Origin: Pleodorina starrii
Lineage: Eukaryota; Chlorophyta; Chlorophyceae; Chlamydomonadales; Volvocaceae
DNA length: 64,000 bases
Direction of reading: 5' to 3'
NCBI GenBank assembly: GCA_030267565.1
Contig: BRXU01000011.1
Coordinates: 248,001-312,000 of the forward strand
Below, piece by piece: positions 52,533 through 64,000 of this stretch. Below the pieces are notes generated by a model. That model was not told where the DNA came from and made no database searches. It saw nothing but the letters and a program-made list of their open reading frames with translations. The translations under genes were made by a program, and so were the position numbers. Each line of letters begins with the position of its first letter. Position 1 is the stretch's first letter.

Positions 52533-54042
52533 TCGATCCCGTCCGTGCGCAGCTCTCTCCCCCTGCCCTGCGTGGCCATCTAAGAGACATTTCATGGCGG
52601 ACATACATAGGGCCCCAGTAGCAGTTGAGACACGCCACGGCACGTCGTACCGCATTACGCCTTCACGTGTCCATGCATCGCAAAGACAGCGATCGCCACG
52701 TGTATCTTCCCCTGGAGCCCACTGCTGTAGCAAATACGACATAGGTGTATCTTAATCAGGACGGAGTACTGAGACCTAAGACAGCACGTTCACACACACA
52801 CACACACACAACACATCGCACCGAAGATGAAACATTTGCGCTGCACACGGCGTCGTGGGTTGGCTGCATGCATGGGTTGGGCGTGGTTGGGAGTACTGCG
52901 TTTGGTGCTTGGTGCTGACTCCATTTGATGCTTTTGGGGGATTTTTTTCTGTTGCTTTATCAGCATCATCATCATTGCAACCATTTTCCCGCTGCAAGAA
53001 TCACATTGCGTATTTGCGTTTCCTGTTGCCAGACTGGTGACGTCTGGTGAGGACTGGTGCGAATTCTCTGTATGGAGTGGCAACGGCCTGGGACTGCTGT
53101 TGACGACGACCAGTCCGTCATGCGCTCTCTCAGGGTGTTACCGTGTTCGGCTTGCTCTGCCCCGGCGCCCCGCGGAATGGGGATATGGAAATATGGCCTC
53201 CGTTGGTACTGCATGCGTGCATGGGCTCCTGGAAGCAGCCTTCTTTGACCAGGAGTGGGATTCAAACGAAGACAGAGATGTTCCAAACCGGACTGTAGCC
53301 TGGGGCATGCACCGAAGGGAAGATAATTCATCAAGACTTGTAACTTGTTATGCTGTGCGAAGGCAGTGGCATTCGCAGTTCAGACGCACAAGTCGAGCGC
53401 AATCAAACGCATGTGCACATCACAGGCTGTCCTGTACCTTTGAGTGTCAATCCTATCGGTAGGTGCACACAGTAAACGTTATCGCTCTTTTTATCGCTTG
53501 GTTTTGGCAACGGGCGATTATGGCGATCGGACGATAACGGCGATTCACGTGCGGCGCCCATGGACAAGCAACAGTCGTGCAGGCCCGCTGTCGTCGAGTC
53601 CCCATTAATGATGATAGGGTAAATCAATCATACTAATTATTCGCGACAAAAAAACATTCATCGGCCAAGCCAGGCGTAAGAACGGACCACGGCAAAGCGG
53701 ATCGAGCTGTCGCGCCGGCTCGCCCTGTCCGTCGTCGTCGGCTTCGTCCATGACGGAAGGCTTCATTTACGAAAGCGCATATTTTTAAGCTCGTAAAATT
53801 TCCGTTACGATGCCTCCATTCCGGTTTGTGAAGAATTAGCAAGGAAAGATGAGAGCTGGCAGCTTTCAGGGTCACAGGCGTACGAATGGTCATACAGTAC
53901 TGGCACTAAAGCTTCGCATTTTTTTCTTGCATCAATACGCAGTGCTTATGCTTGATTTGTAAGTTTCTGATGATAATAAGGCATTTAGCAGATAAGCTAA
54001 ATGTTTCTAAAAGCGATTTGATTGGTGCAAGCCCGAGCCAAA
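52533..54042. other. Intergenic region
   Basis: It contains an (AC)n run at about 52790-52810 and AT-richer DNA from 53600 on. Open frames at 53037-53462 and on the other strand lack splice, codon or family support. No RNA gene is visible. Confidence 0.45.
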
Positions 54043-54493
54043 ATGGGCAACGGGTTGTCGACATTCCTCAAGAAGGATTTGGACTGGGAAGAGTACGTTC
54101 GGCAGGAATGGCGCAGCGAGACCTCAAGAATGTTGGATGGCCTGGGTGGTGAGCCCCGACTGTCGGGCGTTTGGACCCTATCCAGCTCCAATCATCGGGC
54201 ACCAAGTATTTTGCAGCTAAGCTGTACTTTATCATGAATTTCTGCAATTCTCAGGTCTGGGGCGTCAACCGATACCTCGCGGCGCAAGTTTCTCTAAGAA
54301 AATAACGCTCCTTGGGGTGAGTGCGAAGGCTGGGAAGTTATGGAATACGTGGCAATACATGCGACCATTGTAAGCAATTGTAATTCTGCAATATATTTAG
54401 CTTCATTGGCGATTGTATGTCCCTTTCTTGGGTGGTCAGGTTTTGTGCGACATTCTTCCGCAGCTTTTGCGACGGATTGGGACAAGATACTAG
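54043..54493 (+). CDS. Small candidate gene with myristoylation-like N-terminus
   Basis: Proposed exons 54043-54148, 54255-54316 and 54440-54493 give 73 aa starting MGNGLSTFLKKDLDWEEYVRQEW. MGxxxS is the N-myristoylation consensus, so membrane attachment is possible. Exons 1 and 2 join well (donor GTGAGC, acceptor CTCAG, phase 1). The end is uncertain: a later donor (GTAAGC at 54370) would extend exon 2 and give a different, longer C-terminus ending at 54686. No family recognised. It lies 0.2 kb upstream of the next gene on the same strand. Confidence 0.4.
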
Positions 54494-54692
54494 AAGGAGA
54501 TCCTTCCTTTACAATTGCAAAATTAATGGCATACTGCTCGCTTATCCCGCCGTGATACGCAGCCGAACTTGCCCGCGACCGCCCAACTCCCAGTGGCATT
54601 CGCATGCTAACATTCGGCGCGACCGGGCACCGCCCACTCGAGCACGACACTTAAAATCCTGCTTTTACGATCGCAGGATGAATTAAACAGAC

Positions 54693-57600
54693 ATGGCACG
54701 GAGCTCGAAGAGTTCTTCAACCTCATCCCAACCGGCGACGGCGGCCGATGCGGACAGAAGTACACCCCAGCCGAAAGGTCAGAGCGGGAGCATGCGCCTG
54801 GCCTTGAGCAGCGCAGGAAAGGGATCTGGTGGAGTTTCAAACCCAGTTATACCCAGGCCGGGGGAGGGCCCAGTCCTCCCAGGCGCAGGCCAGCTGTGAA
54901 CCCGGTCGCCCACAACGCACTGCACAGTACGGCGAAGAGTCACCCGTGAGCCATGACAATTCGGCACGCTCCTGTGATCCGGGCTTCCTGTGCATTTGGT
55001 GTTATTGGCATGTCGGTCTAAAGGTCACTGCACGGCGCCCGCCCACCCGTGCCGCCGCAGGGCCAAATTGGCTCTTCCGACACTGCTGGCGAAAAATCAA
55101 GGTGAGGCCGTGCACACGCTCACCCTTGATAGGGTTGATGTTCCGTTGGTGGGCGGCTGCACTTACCAATCCGGTGTATGTCACATACACATTACACACG
55201 TAGGACCGGTGAGATACATAACAGACAAACACACACAAGCACACAAGCACACGCTCACTCCCCACTGATGGTGGCGGCTCGGCCGCGGGCGTACTTTGCC
55301 TCACTCGCAGGGCCCTCGCAACCGCCGGCCGCCTGGCGGCAGCGAGTGCACGCCGCCCGTCGGAGGGCCCTCCTGGTGATCCGGGTGATGGTGCTGCTGA
55401 TGGCAGAGGCCAAAATCAAGTCGGCGCCCGTGCCGCGACTCGACAAGTTCGACTTTGCCATCTACTCAACGCTGGGTACGTGCCCTTCTGTCTGTCTGTC
55501 TCTGTGCGTACCTGCGTATGTGTGTGTATGTGCGCATGTGCGATTGTGCGTGCGTGCGTCCATCGCATTTACGCAACGCGCGTGCGTGCACGTGTACAGT
55601 AGTAAAGGTGCCCATGCGTGGCCACGAGCGGCTTTGCAATGAAACACCGCATTGCATCCATCCTCCCATCCTCCTATCCTCCCATCCATCGGTGTAGGCG
55701 CCGACTGGCACCGGGTGGCTGACGAGCAACAGCGCTACATGACGCTCCGAGACCAAGTGGAGCAAGCGGCGGTGGGTGCGCATGAGTTTGGGTGGCATGA
55801 GTTTGGGTGTAATTGGGGGTAGAGACGATACCGCAGTGGAGGGGCGTAGGATGTACAGATGTAGGCCAGGGCCAGGGCCAGGGGAGCAGGGCGGGGCTGG
55901 GCGAGGATGGTCTGGGGAGGGTGGGGTTGCGGAAAGGGTGGACAAGGAGGCGTCAGCGTGCCAACAAGAAGCTGAGAAATGCTGTTGCGGGTGTGACCAG
56001 CAACAAAATGCTTCTCATTTGAGAAGGCGACGTGAGGAGTAAGGAGCCAGAGGCGCAGTCTTTTCACTCCCCCCACCCATGACCCATTCATTCGGGGTTC
56101 GATCCTTCTCAAGTTTAGATTACCGTAGCCAGCCCTTTCCGCCGGCCGGCCGTGCGGTGCGGCCACCTGCCGCCCCGTTGCACCCACCATCGCAGGTCGC
56201 ACTGCAGGACGCAATCTACGCGGCGACGGTGCAGATGGAGCGACCCAGCCCGGGGTGAGTGCGTGACCCAGGGGTTGCGGCTGCTGTTGTTGCGGTGGGC
56301 TCAGTGCCCCCGGAAGGGTAGAGCCGCCAGCGGGCCAGCGGGCCAGCGGGTCGCCACCCGGCCGAGTAAGGCCCTGGAAGTGTCGGACCATTTCCCCCTC
56401 CAGCGCCCTCTTCGCCGCGTTTCTCTGGTCCAGTTCCTTACTCTCCCGCCCCCACCCCATCCCCCTAACCCCCGCCTCCGTAAATAACTTACGTTCCAGG
56501 GTCCGCTCGCTAACGCCGTCTCCGTCCCTTCGCTGCGGTATCCCTTTTCTTACCCCGCCTTTGTGAATGCTCGCACGGTATGCCCGCTACCTCCCTCCAT
56601 CCAGCTCACCACGCGCGAGCGCGGTGGTGTCACCCCGGGCCTCGCCGTCCGGTAGCAGGGCGGAATCGAGGTCTGCAGGTGAGGGCTGAGGCTTAGCCAC
56701 GTATGAGGGCTGAGGGGCGGTGGAAGAGTATGTGCCTTGCTGCGTGTGCGACAGGTGATGCGGGTACGCCTCCTCCCTGTAAGGGAAGATGGTCCGTGAG
56801 GCGAGAGCACCCGGGCTGGTTTTTGTTGCCGTCAGGCCCCAACTCATGCCCTTCTGTTGAACTTGCGAACCCGCCCGCCCTTCCGCGGCTTTGGTGTCCT
56901 TACACGTCATATCGGCGCAGCCGACGGACAGGATGGGGCGCAACCGCAAGCCGTCAGCCGCGGAGCGACTCCCAAATCAAGGATGGCCCGTAGCGCCGGC
57001 GGCGGCGGCACCGACGGCGGCGGCGGCGCCGGCGGCGGCGGGAAAACGGAGTATCAGCCTACGCCGCCGCCGCTGCCGTCGTCACCGCTGGCCTCGCCGA
57101 CGCCGCCGCCGCTGGCGTTACAGAACCCTCGAAACCATGTCGTGACGGGGCTCCGGGGCAGCGTCGGTGGTGCTACGGCGCTTCACCTGGGCAGGCCGTC
57201 GCCGCCGCAGTCTCCGCTGGCGGCGCCGCCGCTGGCGGCCTTCGACACCCGCGCCGGCGCCGGCGCCGTGCCAGCCGATCATGCGGGCCGCAGTGAGCCG
57301 GGCACGCTTCCGCGGTCCCTCTCGCCAGTGCGGGAGCGCGGCGACCTCAACGCTCCGAAACCAGAACCGTCCAGTGGCGGCGGCAGCAGCAGCGGCGGCG
57401 GCGGCGGCGACGGCGGCGACGGTGATGACCGTCGAGCGCCGTTCAGCCAGGGCGGCTCTGGGGAGACCAACGAGTTTGCCGCGCACCAGCGGAGCCCCAA
57501 CGACGTGCTGGCACGCGGGTTTGGTGTAGAGACCCACGGGTCGGAGTCGCCGGGTCCGTCGTCGCTTGCCGCAGCGTCTCCACCGCGGCCGTTGTCGGCC

Positions 57601-60600
57601 TCGCAGCCCGCCGTGGCGCCGTTGTCTCGGACGCCTCTCGCCCCCATGGACGCGCCCGGCAAGCGCGGGGGGCTATTCGTGTGCGGTGAGTGCCGTACAT
57701 GTCGTCCCGTTTTTAAGGACCTACCGTACCTACCCCCTGGCCGGTTGTGGTAGATACTTCAGACGCGTCGTAGCAGGAGCAATTGTTGCCGCTTCCGTTA
57801 TTTTACGGTATTTAGCGTAAGGAAGCTGCAACGACTGCTACTGCTACGCTGCTACTGGTACTGCTACTGTTACCGTACAGTTTACTCCAGACGTAAGGCC
57901 CAGCCATCACCCCCCGCCCAGGGTGGCTATCTTATTTTGCTGAGTATCTACGGCCAGAGATACTCCTGGCTCCTTAGTGCTGAGAGTATCTGTCAGGATC
58001 GGTCTAGGAGGGGATTTTACCGGCTAAACACGACCCCGGAAGATATCATGCCCACCTGTGAGGCCGGATTATCTAAACCTTCAATTTTTTGCACGGCAAA
58101 AGTATCTTCAGATTTCCAAAATTATCTCCCGAATACATATTCATATCTTAAGATAGCCACCCTGCCCCCGCCCCTTCCTTCCACGCCCGCTGGCCCCACA
58201 GCCCGCATCCGCAAACCGGACCCGGCTCCGGAGCCCACCCTTCCATCGGAAGACTTTGACGCCGCCTCCGCGTCGCCGCTTTCCGCCGCCTTCGATCTTC
58301 TGTCGCCGCGGCGCGGCGGCGGCTCGCCCCTCGCCGCCCTGCCACCCCACATGGCACCCACCCGCCACCTGGCGTCCCGGGGCGGCACACCAACACTCGC
58401 GCCTCTTCGACCGTCGTCGCCCGGCGGACGATTGCTGATGGGGGACGGCCCCGCGTCTTTTCCTCCCGTGCGCCACAGCCACTCGGGCGTTCCGGCGGCC
58501 GCGCAACGGCCGCTGCCGCCCTGCGGTTCGCCATTGAACTCACGCGGCGGCGGCGACGGCGGCGGCGGTGGCGGCGGTGGCGGTGGCGGCGGTGGCGGTG
58601 GCGGCAGCCGCTACAGCCACGGCCTGGAGCGACGCAACAGCGAAAGTGAGGTTGGCGGCGGCGGCGGCGCTGGAGGCGGCGTCGGCGGTCGCCATAGCAG
58701 CAGTAATGTCGGTGGCGGCGGCGGTGGTGGCGGTGGTGGTGGTGGTGGTGGCGGTGGTGGTGGTGGCGGGCTACCGTCCATCAACGGCGCGCGTGGAAAG
58801 GGTGAGTGCAGTACTACTGCTAAGCCTACATTAGAGACGTTCGGCAATTCCAACGGACATCGGCAGTAGAGGCCGCTTGCGGTGCCCTTTTTTTAAGGTT
58901 TCCGCTACGGTCACCCGCATGGACGGTATCCTTGGTTCGCTTTGCCGTACACGTGTTGCTTTGTCGTACACCGCCCACCATGTCCGGCCATGACTCAGCC
59001 CACACAGCCCAGAACCTGTTCATCTGTTCATTCCCAGTCAAAATGTAGTCCTTGTATGCTACCCTATTATGTTACACGGATAATTGTGCTCGGAACGAAG
59101 GGGGGTCGCAGGATGTATCGAACTTGTTAGGAAGGCGCGATACGCACCGGCATCCCCCTCTGGGTCCCTGCAAAGCGATTTACGGTCATACAAAGTTACA
59201 AACCCCTTCGTTCGTTCGGCCGCGCGGCTGCAACCACTTCCCCTACAGGGCGCCTCTCACCTCCACGGCTGGCTGTCCCCATGGACGGCCGAAGCGCCGG
59301 CCGCATCAGTATTACCAACATCAATCCCAACCCCGCCGGCCACGCCGGCGGCGGCAGCAGAGACCGTGCCTCCCCCGACCGCCTCCTTATCAGCGCCCCC
59401 AGCCGCAGCACCACCTCCGCAATCGACGCCATCCAAGGACCCTGCGGCGGCAGCAGTCTCTCGTCCAAGGCGTCTGTTCAACGCCGGATGTCGTACGACG
59501 GCTCGGGCGTGCTGTCCTCTACTGGCGGCGGCGGCGGTGGAGGTGTCGGCGGCGGCAGTGGTTGCGGATTCCCACTCGTGGAGCCGCCGATGTTGCTGAT
59601 GCTGCACCGGGAGTTCATGGGCGGCGGACCGCGCAGCCGATTCCGCGTGTCGTGCGATGGTGCGTCGCTGACTGATGGGCAACCTGTGATGAAAATGGTT
59701 GGCTTATTATTAATTCTTATTAATATTATGCGCGCTTGCCCGGCCATTCGCCTTAAACGGCGCTATAGCACACAGAAAAAAACACCTGCACATACAGCTC
59801 TTTGCGCCATGTTCGTTCTCCCGCCCCCACTGTAACCAAACCCGCCTTCCGCTGACCAATCCACTTTCACACAATTCCATCCAATCCTATTTGTATGCAA
59901 TTCAATCCAACCCCTCGCTTCGTTCGATTCGTTTCTCCACCCTCAATCCACCCCCTTGCGCCACTTTGTCCTGCTTGTTTACGCTTCTGTACGCCTCGCA
60001 GGCGGCGGCGGCGGCGGCAAGGCCGAGTGGCGCAACCACGGCATCTCCTGCCCCGCCTCCCCCACCAAGACATCCTCGCCGGCCAGCAACCGCCAGGCCG
60101 GCAGCATATTGGGCCACACCACGGCCCCCAACTCGCCCAGGGGAGGTCAGCGCGTGGCTGGACCCAGCTTCGGAGGCGGCGTGTCCGCTCCGCCGGTGGG
60201 TCGCCGCTTGACGGAACCATTAAACGCCTTTGTATCTCCGTGAGCCCCGGCCACCGCCGCAATTACATATATGGACCCGTAACGTTGAACTGTGAAGTTG
60301 CGCTTTCAATTTGCCGGTACCGTATATAAATAACTTCTCATTCATCAAACAAATATCCCTTCCCCTGCAGGCCCGCCTCCCCGCCACCGCCGCCACCACC
60401 GCCGCTCTCAAGCCTTCTCGCGTTGCCGTACCAAAGCTGTTGATCCCAACCAGACCCCTTCCATCGCCGCCGACGACGCCGCCGCCAGCGGCATCGCTCA
60501 GCCCCCGCCCGCCGCCCTCCCCCGCCGCCACCCCTCGACTGCCACCAGCGGACGCGCCCATGGATCCCGTCAATTTGGCCCTGCTGGCCATACGCCTGGC

Positions 60601-63600
60601 GGTTCCTTTCTGCCGCAGCGACTCGCCGGCGGCGGCAGTGCCGCCGCTTCTGATGCCGCTGCTGACGCCGCTGCTGGCGGCGGCGCCGCCGCCGCCGCCG
60701 CTGCCGCAGCCGGTTCCGGAGGAGACCTCCGCGCGGATTGAAGGCCTGCGGGCGCGGTGCCAGGCGAAGCTTGAGGAGTTGCAGCGTTGTAGCCAGCTCA
60801 TCTCCATGTTTTTAAATCGGTGCAACGCTGGTTGGGCGGAGGCGCAAGCGTGGACGGCGCCGTCGATGGTGACGCAGCCGCAGCTGACCGCGTTCACGCG
60901 CTCTGATGCCGGCATCCACTTCCGTGAGGAGTTGCTGCGCATGCTGTGCAGCGGCGCTGTCGCCGTACACCTTCGCGCCGGCGACGACTTCCTCGAGCCC
61001 GGCATGTCGTACGGCGGCCTGGAGCGCAGGGGCGGCGGCATGGCTGGCTTCACGACCGACGCCGGCGGCGGCGGAGGCCCGTTGTCAGTGCTTCGATGGG
61101 GGTCCAAGTGGCCAGGCGCCCCCGCCGCACCGATCGCCGCCGGCGGCCCTGGCGGCGGCAGCGGGCTTGCCGTACCGGGAGGGCTGTACCGCAGTACGGC
61201 ACCGGATGTGTGGACGCAGGACCCCTGGCGCATGCTGGAGACGTACAGGTGCTTGCCGTTCATAACCTTTGCTTGTAAAACGTTAAACGTAGCTGCCGTA
61301 CAAAGCGGCTGTGCGGCCCAGGTAGGTATGCGCGGGTCGTGCACTCGCGACGCCCCATTCACTCCTCGTTCTGCCCTCGATACCCGCTGTGCGCAAAAGT
61401 CCGCCAGCTCCCATGCACCCCGAAGATCCCATTTTGTAACATGGATCCCTCTCTCTGCATCCTCTTCGCACCTTCCCCTCCACAAACCTGAAGTCCCCAA
61501 TCACCCCATCGCCCCCTCATCCTCCCAATTTGGCCATCACAGGCCCGGCCTGCTGGTCCCGGGTTCGATGCGAATCGAGGGCGTGCCACTGGGCTGTCGA
61601 TATGTGGCCGCCTTGGTGTTGGCTCTGGAGGCTCTGGCGGGTCGAGAGGCCGTTGAGAAGCTGCCGCTGGTACTGGTGGTCAGCGAGGATCAGCAGGACG
61701 AGGTGGTCCGCCAGCTGTGGGCATACAGGTTCTTCGGGTAAGTGGGTTGGCGGGCGGTTAAGAGTCGATGACGCTAGCTAGCGGCCGAGATGGCGGTTGT
61801 CGGTTTGTACGGTTGTGGGCTGTTGGAGTTGCGGTAACTCATCCTCATCATCAACCGCCGCAGCCGCAGCCCTTCGCCAGCCTTACTCACTACACGTCCT
61901 CGCTCATCAATTGTGCCTGCTTGCTTTCGCAACCTTGCTTTCATACAACGCTTGCTGCAGTTTGTCTGTTCGTCGGTTCGCAGCCTTGACGTACCCCTCC
62001 CCGACTTGCTCCCCGTTCCATTTTGGGCGGGTGTGGGGTCCTGGGGTGTGTGTGCTTGATTGCAGCTTCCCTTCCCCGCTGCTTCCCGCGGTCCCTGTCC
62101 CTTGCCTTCCACCCCCCTTTCCCCTGCTCCCCTGCCTGCCCCTCTGCCCCTCTACCCGCCCTCACCCCTTGGCGCAGCATCCCCCGCGAAAACGTGGTGT
62201 TTCTGGTGCAGCCCTCCCACCCGGGTTACTGCTACCACTCCTCCAAACGCACATGGCTACCAGGTGATGCCTCCCACAGCCTTCCGCTGGGCAGTGGCTA
62301 CGGGCTGATGCAGCTGGCGTGGCGGGAGGAAGCGCTGGCGGTCAGCGAGGAGGGCTGTTTGGAGCCGCTTCGCACGTCGGCGCTCAGCTGGATGGAGGCG
62401 CGCGGCGTAACGTGCGTGCGGGCTGCGGGAGGGCTGCGTGCGGGCTGGAGGCAGCGGGGTCTTGGACGCGTGTGTCGCGTGGTGGTGGCGGTAGCCACCG
62501 TAATAGGGGTTGCTAGCTTGCTACGGTTGGCTTCAGCACCCTTCAAGGGTCGTTTTTCGATGGTTAATGCGGTGGATGGTGGGGAAGGACGGCCTGGTAC
62601 GAGTGTCCCACAAGTCAACTGTTGGGGCTTGTGAGAGAGTGTGCGTGTGTGTGTTTTGTGCCGTAATGCATGCGGCAAGAGAAAGATGGGGAGCGGGGGC
62701 AATGACGTCGCACAGTTTACTTGTAGGTCCGGTTTGAGGTCTGTGTCGCGACTGAGGATCTGGGGATCGGTGGCTGTTAGCGGCTCGCATCTACATGCCC
62801 AATGCAATCCTTCCGACCTGCGCTGCTGCGGACGGGTGTCCACGTGTCTGGTGGTCGCAGGTGGTTGGTCAGCAGGCGCGCCCGGGATGTCAGCTTGCTG
62901 GCCAGTAACGGCGTTCTGGATCTCAACACCCTGGCGTACGGACTGTACTACCGCACGGACCGGTAAGTTGGTTACCAGTTACCAATCGATTGGGCCGGTT
63001 GCGTGGGGCCGTTGGATTGGGGTGCTGGTCAGGTTGGCGGGATTGAGGCGCCTACCTCACCTCCTCACTCGCCGCCTCTAGCCCCTGAATAGGCCCTCAT
63101 CACCTCCTCACTCGCCGCCTCTAAGCCCTAAATAGGCCCTGCTTTTATTAGGATGCGAGTGTTACATAGGCGGCCTGATTTCACATCGGTCCTTTCTATT
63201 AGAGGTCCAGTTTCTTACTGTGGGAACAACGTCTGTGTGTCTTGTCCCCCCGCTCCCCAACCAAATGTCGCAGGTCCCCCGAGACCAACATCGTCATGGA
63301 GGCCGCTTCCACCAGCAGTCTGTTGCTATCTCGAGTGCTGGACAGGTGAGCGATGGTAACGTATGGCAAAGGCACTAGTTGACATTTCCGGGTATCTCCC
63401 AGACGTTACACTCCCCCCCTTTGGAGGGACCGTCCCGGGACCGGTTTTAAGCCCCTCACCCACCGCCAACCATCCGCAGCAACCGTCTACAGACGACATT
63501 GCGTCAGGTCAGGACCACCACGCCTGCCTCAAGCTTTAGATTTAGAGCGTGGACCTTTGCAGACATCTGTCAGGATCAAACCCACGACCACAGCTTTCAC

Positions 63601-64000
63601 TGTGATTCCCCGCCTGGAGCGGGTTTCTAGGGTCCGAGTCTCGATACCATTTGTAACGTATGGCAAGGCACTAGTTGACATTTCCGGGTATCTCCCAGAT
63701 CTTACAGCGATGAGGGGCAGTGGGGCACCACCTTGCACGTGAGCGGCGCCGGTCTGGAGCGCGGTATGGGGCGCGGTATGAAGCGCGGTATGGAGCGCGC
63801 AAAGGGGGGCTGGCACGCAGGCCGCCAGCGGGCAGCAGGCGCGCGCCAGCCGCCAAACAAACGGTCCTCCTTGACCTCTCCCTCGCTCCCAACCAATCGC
63901 CCCAACGCGCACCGCCCCTGCCTATCCCCAATCAGCGTCATCATGAGCCGTCGCCTGGACGAAAAAGCGGCGGCGGCAGCCGCCGCCATCAACGCCGCAT
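54693..64000 (+). CDS. Large low-complexity protein with UDPGP-like C-terminus (3' end beyond window)
   Basis: There are sixteen phase-matched exons: 54693-54895, 55061-55101, 55311-55475, 55698-55771, 56196-56254, 56605-56678, 56921-57685, 58202-58801, 59249-59659, 60002-60195, 60371-61248, 61543-61737, 62178-62411, 62861-62962, 63274-63345 and 63936 onward (about 1,377 residues so far). An early helix (LLVIRVMVLLMAEAKIKSAP) is followed by long Gly/Ser/Pro-rich regions with poly-Gly runs. The C-terminal ~330 aa are ordered: VHLRAGDDF (about 1060), PLVLVVSEDQQDEVVRQLWAYRFFG (about 1195), a VFLVQPSHPGY strand, SLPLGSGYG, then LTSALSW-type helices. This order recalls UDP-sugar pyrophosphorylases, but the GG nucleotide loop is not seen. 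Function unproven; VHLRxGD also occurs in fucosyltransferases. Confidence 0.6.
56499..56560 (+). repeat. Dispersed ~60-bp repeat, member 3
   Basis: Very similar to the member at 50781 over GGGTCCG..TCGCTAACGCCGTCTCCGTCCC and CGCTGCGGTATC. It lies in the intron 56255-56604 of the large gene. Confidence 0.75.
63355..63706 (-). mobile_element. TRIM-type mini LTR retrotransposon in an intron
   Basis: This 352-bp element is flanked by the 5-bp target duplication GCGAT (63350-63354 and 63707-63711). Terminal direct repeats of 56 and 55 bp (63355-63410 and 63652-63706) differ at only a few positions. Read on the minus strand, the repeat starts TGTAA and ends ACA. The sequence after the 5' repeat is TGGTATCGAGAC, close to an initiator-tRNA-Met primer-binding site, and AAAGGGGGGAG precedes the 3' repeat as a polypurine tract. 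It has no coding capacity, as expected for a TRIM moved in trans. It sits in intron 63346-63935 of the large gene. Confidence 0.85.

Noticed and set aside
53037..53462. 141-aa open frame in the intergenic region
   Set aside because: No splice-site context, no recognisable domain, and overlapping frames on the opposite strand of similar length.
63708..63737. Possible exon right after the TRIM element (codes SDEGQWGTTLH)
   Set aside because: The acceptor at 63936 matches the phase of the preceding exon and restores a protein-like sequence, while this acceptor is made by the TRIM end. Treated as a decoy.

Overview
The window looks like nuclear DNA of a green alga of the Chlamydomonas/Volvox group (Chlorophyceae). 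The evidence is high GC, genes cut into many short exons with GT..AG introns, a gametolysin-type M11 metalloprotease, an OPR-like organelle protein, TGTAA poly(A) signals, scattered TTTTAGGG motifs (the algal telomere unit), and CA/TG- and GGN-rich low-complexity DNA. I cannot name the species.

1-28,544: a head-to-tail array of one non-LTR retrotransposon (LINE), all on the + strand. It holds the 3' part of one copy, three complete copies of about 7.4 kb, and a fifth copy cut off inside its reverse transcriptase. Each unit has a ~75-nt 5' leader, ORF1 (650 aa, RNA-binding/coiled-coil type), ORF2 (APE-type endonuclease, reverse transcriptase, C-terminal zinc-binding motif), a ~0.8-kb G-rich 3' UTR, a TGTAA signal and an (AC)n tail. 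The next copy starts directly after that tail. Copies are almost identical. The arrangement recalls the Zepp/ZeppL LINE clusters reported at centromeres or telomeres of green algae.

28,545-64,000: single-copy, gene-bearing DNA. In order: an M11 metalloprotease gene (+, 29.9-33.9 kb); a helical-repeat, OPR-like gene (-, 35.1-37.6 kb); a 70-aa RIIa/Dpy-30-type dimerisation protein (+, 38.2 kb); a WD40-repeat protein with an N-terminal helical domain (+, 40.1-47.3 kb); a nucleoside-hydrolase-like gene (+, 49.3-52.5 kb); a small candidate gene with an N-myristoylation-like start (+, 54.0 kb); and a very long low-complexity protein with a UDP-sugar-pyrophosphorylase-like C-terminus that runs off the right edge (+, 54.7->64 kb). 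Exons were built by hand by matching splice sites and phases. Internal exons are mostly secure; several N-termini are not.

The genes do not form an obvious pathway. The main interest is the LINE array (self-tail junctions, lack of an AUG in front of the endonuclease, a catalytic-site mutant copy, an abrupt 3'-truncated edge). In the unique region there is also a 352-bp TRIM element with intact LTRs, primer-binding-like site, polypurine tract and 5-bp target duplication, and several dispersed or hairpin repeats inside introns.
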